Source: Cheiracanthium punctorium (lineage: Eukaryota; Arthropoda; Arachnida; Araneae; Cheiracanthiidae). Taken from it: a stretch of DNA of 64,000 nt. Numbering within the stretch: the first letter of the stretch is position 1; each line of letters starts with the position of its first letter. Made by a program: the position numbers and the translations under genes. The notes under the pieces were generated by a model. The model ran no database searches. It saw only the letters and a list, made by a program, of their open reading frames with translations, and was not told the origin of the DNA. Shown here in pieces: positions 32,971 to 44,802 of this stretch. Where the stretch lies: positions 2,108,001 through 2,172,000 of the forward strand of contig JAWZYV010011619.1 in assembly GCA_038373885.1 (NCBI GenBank), written 5' to 3'.

Positions 32971-33738
32971 CATTTAACTGATATTCCATTACAGAGCAAG
33001 AGCCAGCGGCCGCCAGACCTTCGTCAGTATAAAAGCTGAAACTTTCTCTGCACGTACCCCCCAACAGAGGTACAAACAATCGGCCACTATAAAGTTTGGA
33101 TGATCGTGGCTTTGGCAGGTAACAGGTGGCAAAGGTGTATAAAATTGCAGAAAATTTTCGTCATTTCATAAAGCTTCATTTTTTTATATGTTCTTCTTTG
33201 CAGTGCTAGAAATCACTTTATCCCTTGCCAGACACTTTTCCATCGTGGCAAACCCCCGCCAGACAACCAAGTCAACGGGCCAAGTCAACGGGAGTCATAG
33301 AAAACTCTTGTGTTCGTAAACTCCCGCGACGAAGTACGTCAAGCTGTCACAAAGTGACAAGCACATTTTATACTGCTACTTCTGAACTTTCTTACGATGC
33401 TGCAGCGCGCTCGTAATAGAATTACGTTTTCCATGACTTTGAGGTTGTCTGGCGGGGGTTTGCCACGATGGAAAAGTGTCTGACAAGGGATAAAGTGATT
33501 TCTAGTACTGCGAAGAAGAACATATAAAAAAATGAAGCTTTATGAAATGACGAAAATTTTCTACAATTTTCTACACCTTTGTCACCTGTTACCTGCCAAA
33601 GTCACGATCATCCAAACTTTATAGTGGCCGATTATTCCTACCTCTGTTGGGGGGTATGCGCAGAGAAAGTTTCAGCTTTTATACTATGACGAAGGTCTGG
33701 CGGTCGCTGGCTCTTAGACTATTAAGGGAGTTCGACTG
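32971..33738. mobile_element. 768-bp near-palindromic element with pogo-like end
   Basis: Left arm 32971 to about 33306 and right arm about 33420-33738 are inverted copies with high identity. They share AAGAGCCAGCG, AAGCTGAAACTTTCTC, ATCGGCCACTATAAAG, AAGCTTCATTTTTTTATATG and CCCGCCAGACAACC. The right end in reverse reads CAGTCGAACTCCCTTAATAG beside TA, like the ends at 43697-43870; the left end beside TA is more diverged. An alternative pair of ends is 32992-33721 flanked by TTA. The left arm has a small CCAAGTCAACGGG x2 duplication. The plus frame at 33225-33416 lies in the palindrome and is not a gene. Confidence 0.8.
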
Positions 33739-33977
33739 TATGTGCAATTCTGAGATAATTTACTTGGATATTACAGGAACATTTGCCATTAAGTCTTGAA
33801 ATTTAAACAAATAGAGTCTTAGAACTTATACACATGTTCAAGTTATCTTAACCTGTGTCTGGCCTGTGTCCACTAACCTGTGTCCGTATTAAAAAAAAGA
33901 AAAGCAATACGCAGCATATTTGTAAGATTTCGATGCTAAGGTCCTGGCTAACGAATGATTCTATTACACCTTGGGTC

Positions 33978-34210
33978 CGCCTCACCATGGCACAGTGGTT
34001 AAGCCACTGAAAATGGTAGACGGCTGAAGTGTGAAGGTCCCGGTTTCGGGTCCAATCGCGCGGCTGTCGATCTAACAGTCTGGAGTTTTGGTAGGTTTTC
34101 TCTAGATGTAACGTGAATACACGTTAGTACGCCTTTGAAAGTCCTCCTGGATAAGGCACCCCCCATCCTTGGCAGGTCGTCTTAGCGTAGCGTTGCCATA
34201 ATCACACAAA
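33978..34210 (+). mobile_element. tRNA-derived SINE with 17-bp target duplication
   Basis: Pol III A box TGGCACAGTGG (33988-33998) and B-box-like GGTTTCGGGTCC (34042-34053) define the head. The body has a GTGAATACACGTTAGTACG block, and the tail ends ATCACACAAA. The flanks CTATTACACCTTGGGTC (33961-33977) and CTAATACACCTTGGGTC (34211-34227) are a 17-bp duplication with one mismatch, as in L1-type target-primed insertion. Confidence 0.85.
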
Positions 34211-34227
34211 CTAATACACCTTGGGTC

Positions 34228-35836
34228 AGAGTTAGGTTCCCGGATTGGGCATAGGTATTAAGCTGTCTGTCCCATCACAGGTGCTAAAGACTCACGCCTA
34301 TTGGCTGCCCTCACGATAGAATGGATAATATTTTTGGCCTTAATAAATGAAAATGACTGATGGGCAAGAACCTCTCTTTAAAAGAAATTTCTAAGATTTA
34401 GAAAATAATAATTAATTACGAATCTTAACAGATTTTTTCAATTTAATTGCTTTCTGGAAGCAAAGAAAGACGTTTTATTGGATTCCTTGTAAATGGGTGC
34501 AAAGTACAAATATAAAGAGAAATAAAAGCTGGGCGAGATAAACACGAAACCTAAGGAAGTAATGTGAGTATGAAAATGTAAAAGACTAATCATTTTACAT
34601 TTCCTCAGTGCTTGTGGTCGTATACGAAAAACCATATGACTCACACAGAAAAGAAAGTTAAATTTGAGCACACCTACTTATATTGTATTGATTTTCCCAC
34701 AGTCATTTTTATTCTTTGAATGAAGAAAGCCATCTTCCTGCACAACGAGTAATTAATGTAACTTTCCTGTATTTTTTTCATTAGTTCGATATAAATTTGA
34801 GGATATGATTTAATAAAATTATAAGCTAAATTAAAAAGTCTTAAAAGTACATTTTAAAAAAAATTATGATACTGAAATAAAATAATTATTATAATTGTAT
34901 AAAGATATTATTCTTACTGTATAATTTGATTTGTTATTTAAAAATAATAGATAAATTGCCTTTGATAAAAAATAAATCAATTATTTGTATTTTTCTATTT
35001 GTATTTTTCTATATTATTGAAATTGTTGTAATACCGAACATTGGGTATTCAGATTTTGACCGAAATATTCATTTTGAATATCCTTGAATCGATTTTAACA
35101 ACTTTCTGCCTGGCAACGAATCTACACATGTTTTTCCCGTATGTGCATTATTCCGAATAGCATAATATTTTAAAATATGATTAGCCGTAGTATGTTGAAA
35201 CTTGTACTTTAAAACACTGTAAGAGCTACTTTTGGATATCACTTTTGATTGTAATACACTCTAGCTTTTTTTACAAGATCACCCAAAACGCTTTCAATAC
35301 ATGATACGCGTAAAGTCTACGGACAGCTTTAGTTCAAATTATATTTAGGTCTCTGTCTAGATGTCTAGAGTAACGTGTCGCTGTGTAAAAGACTTTTACT
35401 CTATTTTAATGTTTCAGTTAAGATTTTTTAATCAGTAATTTTATGAATATTTTATAGTGATGAAAACTAACCTTTTATCACTTGTGTATAAAACATTAAA
35501 GCAGAAGTAGACAACCTTTTGCTCATCATGCGCCATTTTTATTTTTTTTTCACGGACAACTTGAGATGCGCCATACAACTCAAGTACCTTTTACGCTTCC
35601 TTACGTTCGCTGGTAGAGTTGGAAAATTTAAACACGGATAGGCTTTAGTTTTGGGGAGGAAAAGTAATAGCATCACACCCTATAATAAATGTGATCATGA
35701 AATTAAAATTGTTGTTCTGAAGAAGAGGATTCTAGAATTAATTTTTCAGATATTTGGTAGGGGATAACAGATGGCTCGATTTTTTATGACAGTGTATTTT
35801 GGAGTGTGCAAATGCTTCCTTTAGACGCAGTATAAG
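34228..35836. other. AT-rich sequence with a possible hAT end
   Basis: CAGAAGTAGACAACCTTTTG at about 35502, followed by CATCATGCGCC, resembles the start of some hAT elements, but I found no matching right end or target duplication. The rest shows nothing. Confidence 0.3.
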
Positions 35837-37021
35837 AAACTAGCAACGCGGTCCGGCGTTGCCTGGGCAATGGAAGAGAAATGCCCATTGACCTTAAATA
35901 TAGATTGTAAAGGGAAGGAATGTGAATTCACTTGCTGCAATGATAAAAAAAGGACATGGCTCTTCCCGCTGCAACGGAAAAAAATGAACACGGCACCTGA
36001 TAGCGTACAGAGGTTACCGGGAATTGGACGTGGATAGGCTTCTCGCCTTCTACCTGTCTGGTCTAACAGTCACTTATCGCTAATACCTACGCAACTACTA
36101 AAAACAAATAGAGTCCAATCGTCGGTTTGAGATTGTAAAGGAAAGGAATGTGAATCCTCCGGCTACAATGATTAAAAAGGGACATGGAACTTCCTTCTGC
36201 AACGAAAAACAGAAATGAACAGGGGACTTGCTAGCGTACAGAGATTACCGGGAATTGGACGTGGCTAGGCTTCTCTCCTTCTACCTGTTGTGTTCTAATA
36301 GTCATTTATCACTAATACCTACGCACCTCATAAACTAATTTTTTTTAATTTCAAATGCAGTAAGAACCGCTGGACACAGATCCTTGGGCATATATACAGT
36401 AGATAAAAAATTATAATAATTATTATATTTATTAAAAGAATTTAAAATCCAGGTTTAATAATTATTTTATTAAAAATCCAGGTTTGTTTACATGTAAGGT
36501 TCGCAGTGGGTTTAATTTATTTATAAATATTTTACGAGCTTCTAAGTATTTAGTAACTATCTTCTTGAGGTATTGATAATTCGTTTAAAATACTGTCATC
36601 AAATTCTTCCAAACTCATAATACCCGAGGCAACGATTTCGAATAAATCCTCCATATTTGTTTATTTCTGACGGATTCCCGTTTGAAGAGCAAGAACAACC
36701 TTGAGAATGAAAAACCATATGAAAAAATGCGCACCGTCAGTTATCTTGGTAACACTTCAGCCACGTCGCGCCACGCCCCTTTTCCCCTCTCGTTTCTTCA
36801 TTACCGGAGGTCTTCCAGAGGCAGAAAACTGGACAAAACATAAAATAACTAAAAAATTATTAATCCGATTAATTTTATTTTTTTGACATTAACTTTCTCT
36901 TGTCCTATTTAGTCAGTGTGCCAGATTTGGTCCAGATCTGACGATCGGTCCAGGCGTCTATAGCGAACACACGGACAGATAAGCAGGCAGACAGGATTCT
37001 TCTTTTATGTATATGTAGATA
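35837..37021. mobile_element. Interspersed repeat with internal 228-bp duplication
   Basis: It begins ACTAGCAACGCGGTCCGGCG and ends in ACAGATAAGCAGGCAGACAG followed by a TTTTATGTATATGTAGATA tail, the same general plan as 20462-21352. A unit beginning GATTGTAAAGG at about 35903 recurs at 36131 (period 228), and both copies contain GTTGATAGGC-like, TTACCGGGAATTGGACGTGG and CTAATACCTACGCA blocks. The plus frame 36701-36886 lies inside and lacks recognisable features. Confidence 0.6.
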
Positions 37022-37789
37022 AAATATTTCTGGACACGAAATTATTTTTAAAATGTTCAGTCTGTCTCAAAACAATAAGTAGGCACAAGGATGCAATGCG
37101 TCACTTGAAATCATCCAATCAATCAGCCGAGTTTGGCACATGCGCAATTATTTGGTTATCTCTGGGTTATGGTATCGTATCTCATTTTAGAATGAAAATA
37201 CTTTCAAATGAAGTGAATAAAAGTTTGTACAGTTTAATAGATGTAAAAAGAAGCCTGGTACTTTGACCGTATTAGATTCGCTCATCAGCTCGTTGAAAGC
37301 TTAAATGCAGGTATGAGGAATCAAGTATTTAAAATATAAAATGAAGTACTCTATGAATACTATTAGCAGATAGGGCGATCATTTCTTAAAACACGAAAAT
37401 TCTGAGCCATTCTAAGTGTCATGAGACACCAGCGAATTGGAAATAAAATTATGGATTAAATGTAGATTTTAGCTTTACTTAAAAAAATATTATGATCATA
37501 CTGTTATAGAATGCTTTGAGAATCACGATAAAAAATAACAAAGTATTAAAATAAAACCATTTAGACTAGATTTTTGTTTAAATGTAAATCAGTCAATTAT
37601 TAAGGATTGAAAGTGCTGATGTATGAATACCTGGAATTTACAATATGAATTAATGGAACAAAATTAAAGAAGAGTTTTTTCCCATGTATACATATTAATT
37701 TCTCATTCAAAACTAACATATAATGTTTAACTTAAACTCTTCTATTTCATGCAAGCTTAAATCTTTTCTCAATTAGGTATTATTCTGAC
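37022..37789. other. AT-rich sequence, nothing recognised
   Basis: No feature seen. Confidence 0.4.
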
Positions 37790-38030
37790 AAATGAAGAAA
37801 AATCGCGAGAATGGCTAAGAAATATCTTTCTTCGGGTATGTTTAAAATGCGAAGAATGTGGGTCAAATATGCACTTATTGAATTTTCTAACTCTAATTAG
37901 CTTAATTGAGTTGGTCGAAGGATGAACCGATGAACACACTATTAATCAGAAAAATGAATGCGTAGTTCAGTAAATGAGAAAATTCAGCGAGATATTTCGT
38001 TTCGCTCCAGATTTTACATGTTTCCAAAAC
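37790..38030 (+). repeat. Dispersed repeat, partner at 48830-49075
   Basis: GTATGTTTAAAAT, AAGAATGTGGGT, TTATTGAATTTTCTAACTCT, AGCTTAATTGAGTTGGTCGA and AACACACTATTAATCAGAAA occur here in this order, and in reverse complement at 48830-49075. Identity is high in the central 130 bp and lower outside. Family unknown. Confidence 0.75.
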
Positions 38031-38744
38031 ACTTTCCAAAAGAAAGAAAAGATGCGATCAAAAATAATAATTAGGAAAATAAATAATTTACAGTACTGAT
38101 TGTCAAAACTCTTGTTATTTTTGGAGATGGACTACGATTCTTTAAAATATTATTTGATTGCTACTAGAATGTGTTTTAGATTTGATAATATTTAATTTCC
38201 AATTTTCTGGGATGTGGGTGGCTTCAGCATACGTTATAAAACTCTAATAAAGTTTTCATTTCAAATATATGCATGTTCTCTTTCTTAAAAAGATATGTGT
38301 CGAATTTATAATTGCAGTTAATACATGAAAATTAACATAAAAATATGCTATAATGTTTCATGATGCTCTTTTTGGCACTTTTATTTCGGAACAATTTATT
38401 TAGGTATTTCTATCTCCCAAAGTTTGACAACGATTGAAATTTTTAATATTTTTGGAAGCCAAAAATTAGCTACGAGTGCACATATTGACCTTGCTAAGTT
38501 TGGTTCTAAAATATATAAATATGTACATATATCTATATAAATTTTGGAACTATTGTTCATCATAAAATTTACAGTAAGAATTTATGTCATTCTAAACATG
38601 CTGAACATAAATAGAGTTTGTGAACAGAAATGTTAATTATAGCACAAAAGGTATATTTTTAGTTCTTGAAAATACTGTAACATTGAAATGAATTGTTCTT
38701 AATACTTTTAGCATGGTCATTAGAGAATGTACTGAAATCCTTCT

Positions 38745-38960
38745 AATATAATAAGTGTCAATGTTTGTACGTATGTTTGTTACTCTTTCGCGCTGAAGCG
38801 GTTTGACGGATTTGGATGAAATTTGGAATAAAGTTAAAGTCCTGGATTAACAAACAGGCTACTTTTTATAGCGCGGAAAAAAAAAATTTTCCTATAATAT
38901 ACAAAAAAACTATCCTTTATCCAAAAAGAAATAATACAATTGACCTTTTTTTTAAAAAAA
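38745..38960. repeat. Interspersed-repeat fragment
   Basis: TTTGACGGATTTGGATGAAA TTTGG and the preceding TTTGTACGTATGTTTGTTACTC are of a kind that recurs across arthropod genomes next to rolling-circle or other DNA elements. That is a recollection; class and ends are not determined here. Confidence 0.35.
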
Positions 38961-39959
38961 AGCCGTCGACTGATGGCGCGAAATTATAGAATACGCAGTT
39001 TTTAATATCACCTGAATAAGTTTTTCCTTCTAACGTGGATCAATAAGCGGCAACGGGCCAAGCACACAAATCCAAAACACATGTTATACAAACAACAAAG
39101 TAAACATAAGTTTTTGAAACTTTTCATTCAGTCCGAATTATGCATTTTTTTACGCGCCCCTTTCCGCTTTTATTTCTAATGTATTAAATCCAGAAAAAGA
39201 TGTTAGAAATATCAATTTTAATTTTGCTTAATCACACTCATGAATAATGATACACTTTCCAATTTAATGGAATAAGAAAGGAAAATAGGGAAGACGCATG
39301 GATTATGACACGCTTTTAATATATAGCAAGTCAGTGAGTGTTTAAAATCTGAAAGTGTTTCAGATTTTCGTACCTTTTTTTTCCTTCCCGTTTTTTGATA
39401 ACGGCAGATATATCTAGAAGCTATTCAGAATTAATATAGGACGAAAATAATTGTACTTTTTTGTAGCTTTTTATCATTAAACCATCTAATTTTTGTAACT
39501 AGGGGAGGCCCGACACGGTTAGCAAAGTAATCAGCTCATCGGGTGTCGGCTTCGAAGGGCGTCATGTCGAACTCAAAAACTAAGTAGGGAATAATGATAC
39601 GTTACCCGGGAGTGCCTCTTACCCTAGGGTCGCCCCTGTTCCTAAGCATCTTAATTTTGAATTCCATTCAGATTCTGATACATTTCAGTGCCATGGAAGC
39701 CGATGAGAAACACAATATTTATTAAGATGGCGAACCAACTGGTCACCGGAGGTGGCTAGTTGTTAATATAACTGAAAGTAAAAAAATAATTCCCAAAATT
39801 CCGTTCACTTTAAATGCAGTGTATATGATATTCATGTTAAGAATCTTCAAACGATTGCCATTCTAAAAGTAAAGAACTTTAGTTTCTCTAGATATTTTTA
39901 TTCAAGATTATGAAATAAAAACTATTTTACAATATATTTTCAAGTCTTACGAAATATTT
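38961..39959. other. No gene; GC-richer repeat-like block at 39503-39645
   Basis: The block starts GGGGAGGCCCGACACGG and ends TAGGGTCGCCCC. It contains GGTTAGCAAAGTAATCAGC and GTCGGCTTCGAAGGG, which could be decayed A and B boxes of a SINE. This is weak, and no target duplication was seen. Confidence 0.3.
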
Positions 39960-40079
39960 GTCACAGAACTCTACCAGTATTCTTACGTTTTCTGCATAGT
40001 CACTTTCCGCCAAGTTTTTGAACGAGTCACTAACTTCCTATTTTAGTTTGTCTTCATTTATTAGTGGTTTCCGAACATA

Positions 40080-40860
40080 CACACACAAAAACCTCTCAAT
40101 TTGAGAATAAAGAAAAGTTGACTTTCAGATTCACGTCTGGGCTATAAGGCAGTTGTCCAATTTAAATCTTTCCACTTAAATTGCTGAAGGAATTCCTTTG
40201 ACGATGCAGCAGCATGTGGACGAGCGTTATCGTCAAGGAGCTCACTTCCACTGGACAACAATCCTCGCTTTTTTTAAAGGTACGGTCTTGTCAGTGAAAA
40301 TCTTGCTAATAAGCCTCGTCATTTATAGTATTTCTTCTAGTCATGTAATCGATGTGTAGGACCCTATTCCATCTCAAAAAACTGAGTCCATAATGTTTTC
40401 GGTACTCATAATTTTTTGTCTTATTTTTGCTTCATTTCGAATGATGCTGTTCCATTTACTGGCGTTTCATTTCTGAAATTTATGCAAAATTTACGCCTCA
40501 TCACCAGCAAGAAAAGGTTCCAGAGCTCCTCGCCATCCTTCTCCTACGAAACGAGAAAATTTAGTGCGGCTCCCATTCTTTGTTTTTGTTTTTATCTGTC
40601 AAAAGTCGAGAAACGAACCTGCCTCAACCTCTTCTATAGCCCAAATCGCCACTAGCAATTTCAGAAAGAATTGCTCTTGAAATTTCTGAAAAACTTGTTC
40701 TTGGTATAAGCAAACTGTCCACAATAGTGAAATGTAGATCTTCGTGGTTTTTTCCCTCCATCCTTCATTTGAGTTCATCAAATGAAGGTCGGCCTGGTTA
40801 TTCTTCTCAGAAACACATTCGTTCGGCCACCTTTGTAGATTATGTACCATTTTAGAACTC
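40080..40860 (-). pseudogene. Mos1-like mariner transposase, decayed
   Basis: Reading frames on the minus strand give transposase pieces in order: LGYRRG and FVSRLLTDKNKNKEWEPH (about 40650-40560), the first catalytic-region GDEA (about 40500), SEMKRQ then MEQHHSK, SKNKTKNYEYRKHYGLSFL, RWNRVLHIDYM and NTINDEAY. These are followed by LDDNARPHAAASSKEF (about 40236-40190), QQFKWKDLNWTT and a YSPDVNL-type segment (about 40140). The order and spacing match mariner transposases of the Mos1/SETMAR type, with aspartates in GDE and DDN still visible. Several stops and frame changes make it inactive. Terminal inverted repeats were not identified. Confidence 0.75.
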
Positions 40861-42239
40861 TAGCTTAATGCTTTACATTTCCATACACTTCAGTTATCTG
40901 TGTGTAAATTTCCACCAAGGAGGTCACATTTTGCATCCAGGATGCGTATTAGGCTATGAGCCTCATACTTAGTGGGATCCTTAATTTTGTCATACAAATG
41001 GAAAAAAAAATAAACTGTAAACTACTGCAGCTGCTCTTTATTTATTATCAAACTGGCGAGAACTAGTATTGGGTAAGTCAATGATACGGCAGCTGGAGGA
41101 GTAAGGGTGGAGAGTAAAATAACGACCAAGAATCACATCAGCTAAACACTTTCTTTACTTTTAGAATTGCCTGCACACAAGCTATGCTAATGTCTCAGAA
41201 ATTACCAGCAACATCTGTAAGATCCTTAAAATATGTTACTTCACACTTCCTCTATTAAAAAAGAAAACACTTCCTTTGAAAGAACGATTGAAAAAATGTT
41301 GATGTGTAAACTCAATTTCGGTCTGCAGTTTCCTGTATGAAAGTGCAAAATGAAACTGCATGGGTGCATTCTGTATTCTAGAATGGAAAGCCAGCATTAA
41401 AAAAACCGAAGTGTCATGTTTGAAAAAAAAACCAGATTACTCGCATGAAATTCCATCTTTTCATTTATGATTTACTGTCAAGTTTATCACTCTGAAAGCG
41501 AAAACGGAATCAATAGAAGAAATTGAAGTATTTTTTTTTTCTTCTTCTTTTGGAGAATTTGTGGAAATAATAAGAATACTTTCAAGTGTTAGTATGAACA
41601 TGTTCAGGTCTTTCTGTCAGATTTTTCAGCTTAAAAATATAATAGAAATGCTTTGAAGGCATCGGTATTTTTAGAATTAGTTGAAGAGATTTGTGCTGAT
41701 TTTCAATTGCTTCTGCTGAAAAATATAGCATAAAAGTATAATTGGCCTCTTTTCATTTTTCTTTCTTTTTAATTCTGCGATAGACTATAAAAAGTAGAAG
41801 CGTGACGATTTAAAGAAAAAATTAGAAGAATATGAATGACGATAGCAGAAGAGTAAACAAAAACAAAAACTGAATTTGTAACAAACTAGGATGCCGTGCA
41901 TAAAGATTTATGAACTGGTCTCATAGTTGCATTCCGTCATCTCCTCTTCGAGACACATCACTATTAGGGATAACAGATATGCCTGAACTTTGTCTGAAGG
42001 TCCCTATTGCACTGAGACCTCTTGCTTTCCAACAAGTATTTATTTCAGTAGAGAGATGGATATCACTCTGTTCAATATTATAGAACAACGGAGGTCAATA
42101 ATATGCTTCAAAAAAGGTGATATAAAGTTAAACTAAAAACTGTCTTGAATCAAACGTCATTTATAGAATCGAAAAAGTCATAAACACGCACAGATTTCAA
42201 AGTAAATTGTTTAACGTAAATGGTAATATACATGTATTC
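40861..42239. other. AT-rich sequence, nothing recognised
   Basis: No repeat partners or coding segments identified. Confidence 0.4.
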
Positions 42240-42835
42240 CATTAGTATTAAATGTGAAAGTATGAAACCTACTCACAAGAAAAGAGGTATCCATATCAAG
42301 CCCAAGAATTAAATCACGTAGATGAAAATAGATTGAATGTTCATCAAAATAAAAGTAAAAATAAGAAATAGATTTAACTACAACAATACATATTCATTTT
42401 TTTTCTGGCGTAATCACTAAAATAAGTTTAAATTTACAAACTTTCATTAAAAGCATTATAAATATTAAAAACAAAAAATTAACTTCACATCCGAGTGTCT
42501 TTCCATGCGAATATTTACCGTGTCAACCATCAAATAAAAAAGCAACTAAACCGAAATTTTAACAACAATTAACTTCATTCGTCCATCTGTTCGTGAATTT
42601 TTTATCAGCTGTCTCATATGACACCAGAGTGACTTAATAAACCATTAAAACATGTCTACTCCGAAAATAAAACAACCTTTTCTCAGTTAGATGGGAGAGG
42701 GAAAAAAAGTCTACCTTATTGGATATATTCCGTCGGGATAAATGTGAAAGCATGAAACCACCTTACCAGAGCCAGGAAGGTATCCATCTTCAGCCCACAG
42801 ATAGATTACCTAACCATTAAGTCACAAGGTGAAAG
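42240..42835. repeat. Two related copies of a short dispersed repeat
   Basis: AAATGTGAAAGTATGAAACC followed by GGTATCCATATCAAGCCCA (about 42248-42306) resembles AAATGTGAAAGCATGAAACC followed by GGTATCCATCTTCAGCCCA (about 42740-42800). On the minus strand the second copy has GACTTAATGGTTAGG, which could be an A box, so a tRNA-derived SINE is possible. Confidence 0.5.
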
Positions 42836-43696
42836 GGAGATGGAAGAATTTTAGCGGAAACTTATGGGTTTTCTGTATCATTTATTTTTGAAAAATCTTT
42901 TTGTGTGATCTCCCCGAAGGTATCTAAGTAGTTTGAACGTATTATTACGAGGTATTTCTCTTTTGAGAAGAAATACATTTCAAAGAATGCGATGCCGCTG
43001 CGTTTTAGGTGTAGTATTTCCGAAAGTTTTTTCCTCTCCCCCCCCCTCTCTTTCTGAGTACATCCTTTTAAATTTAGTTTGAGGTTTATATTTATCCAGG
43101 GAATTATGATGCTTTTTAGAAGCCAGGGTTTTTTTCTGATAGAAAAACAAATATCCTATATAAAGAAAAGGTTAATTTTTCGAAGACTAAGTCGAGTGTA
43201 TGTGTTTTGAAATAAGAGGTTTATAGTCTCATACAAGTGAGTATATGGGAAATTTTAGTCTTTCTGGGTAAATGTGATGGTTTATCACATTTAAAATTTA
43301 GTTGCAAGTTAAACTCTGCTAGTTGCGAGTTAAATAAAATACTAAACGTAATACAATATCAAATAGCCATTTAGTTAAGTAATAGTATATTCGTGTTTAA
43401 ATTCTTGATTAAGAACAAATCTCTAGCATACACGTTGTATATGATATGACAATGTAAAGCTTAGCAGTTGTATATTAAGATGGGCCACAATAAGCAAAAT
43501 CCTTTTTTAAATTAATTAAGGCATGGTGCGTAAAAGTTGCGTAATAGGCTAGCTAGGACTCATATATATTTTCAGTAATATTGTTCAATTTTTAGCCGCG
43601 CCCCTGCTACATTGAAAGACAGAAATAAAATAGAATAAGTCAATTTTTGTGAAAAAATGTGTTTTGAAAATGCGTTTTCGCGGTAAATTTTAAATA

Positions 43697-43870
43697 CATT
43701 CGAACCCACTCAATGGAATACCGGTTAAATGGATATTTTGCTTATTGTAATAAATTTTCAATGTACCAAACAGTAATAATTAGTCAATATAATCCCTGAT
43801 AATAGAATACCTCACTTATTGGAATATATTATCGTGGCAAACTGGCTATTCTGTTAAGCGGCTTCGACTG
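43697..43870. mobile_element. 174-bp pogo-like miniature element
   Basis: The left end is CATTCGAACCCACTCAATGG. The right end in reverse reads CAGTCGAAGCCGCTTAACAG. Both lie beside TA (43695-43696 and 43871-43872). The inverted similarity covers about 30 bp. CAGTCGAA..CGCTTA ends with TA duplication are typical of pogo/Tigger-type non-autonomous elements. A truncated relative is at 32051-32130. Confidence 0.75.
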
Positions 43871-44802
43871 TAGTAAGGAAAAAAGCCGAATTTACTTAAT
43901 TGAGATATGCTATTTTGCCATTTTACTTTTCTCTTTTACTTTTTAATGAATTTCGCAAAAAATTCTATTTTCATACCAAATATATTTTTCCTAAATCTAT
44001 ATACTATTTTTCCAAGTTTTATGCAGAATGATAAACAAGCATTTTGAGTCAAAGAAATTATTTAATTATACACAAGATAGCTACTCATTCTTCCAACAAA
44101 ACTTTCGCACATGGTAGAAAAAATGTAAACCATAACAGAATTTAATTACTTGCTTTCGGAACACAAACACATAAACAATGAATATCATCGTACCTAAGCT
44201 CGAATTTTAATCATAAAATTTTCTCCCAACGTCAAACATACTCCACACCAGACCATTTTATGATTTCAATACGGGGCTAAAGATCTTTATGGATAAAACT
44301 TTCAGAAGTACTCTCACAAATCTTCTGACATTATTAAATATTGGAAGAACACCTTTAAATCCCGGTAGCTGCAGAGATCGTGACTTCAGACATGATAAAG
44401 GTATTGTCCGCACTTCTTTTCACTTCGACATGTAATAATACCTCCTCGGAAATTTCGTTGGCTTCCAGGGATTCAAAAAGAGTTAGCGATATTTTTGCGA
44501 TAGTCGTTTCTATTTCAAGTGAATCTATGTATTTCAACTGAAAATGATTTATGTTATGAGGATATCCTTTTTCTGCAGTTTAAGAGAAGGATATTTTATA
44601 AATAGATTCTCAAAACAAAATCATATATACAGAAGGCGGTAAGCTACAGTACACGCAGTTCTGGGAATTGCTGAATTGCCCAAAGTCGAATTAGAAACGT
44701 CAACGAAAATACCGTCATGGTAATATCAATAACTAAAATTTAAAGAAATCACAAGGGAAATTTTATAAAGTATTGTTTAAATTTTCGACTTATTCAAGTA
44801 AG
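43871..44802. other. AT-rich sequence; one unassigned minus frame
   Basis: A 60-codon frame at 44355-44537 (minus), with SLEIETTIAKISLTLFESLE, has protein-like composition but no splice or start context that I can defend. Confidence 0.3.

Noticed and set aside
33225..33416. 63-codon frame with GC-rich codons
   Set aside because: It lies within the 768-bp palindrome and is explained by its arms.
32992..33721. Harbinger-type ends with TTA duplication for the large palindrome
   Set aside because: The inverted similarity continues outward to TA-flanked pogo-like ends, which I consider the better boundaries, though the alternative is not excluded.
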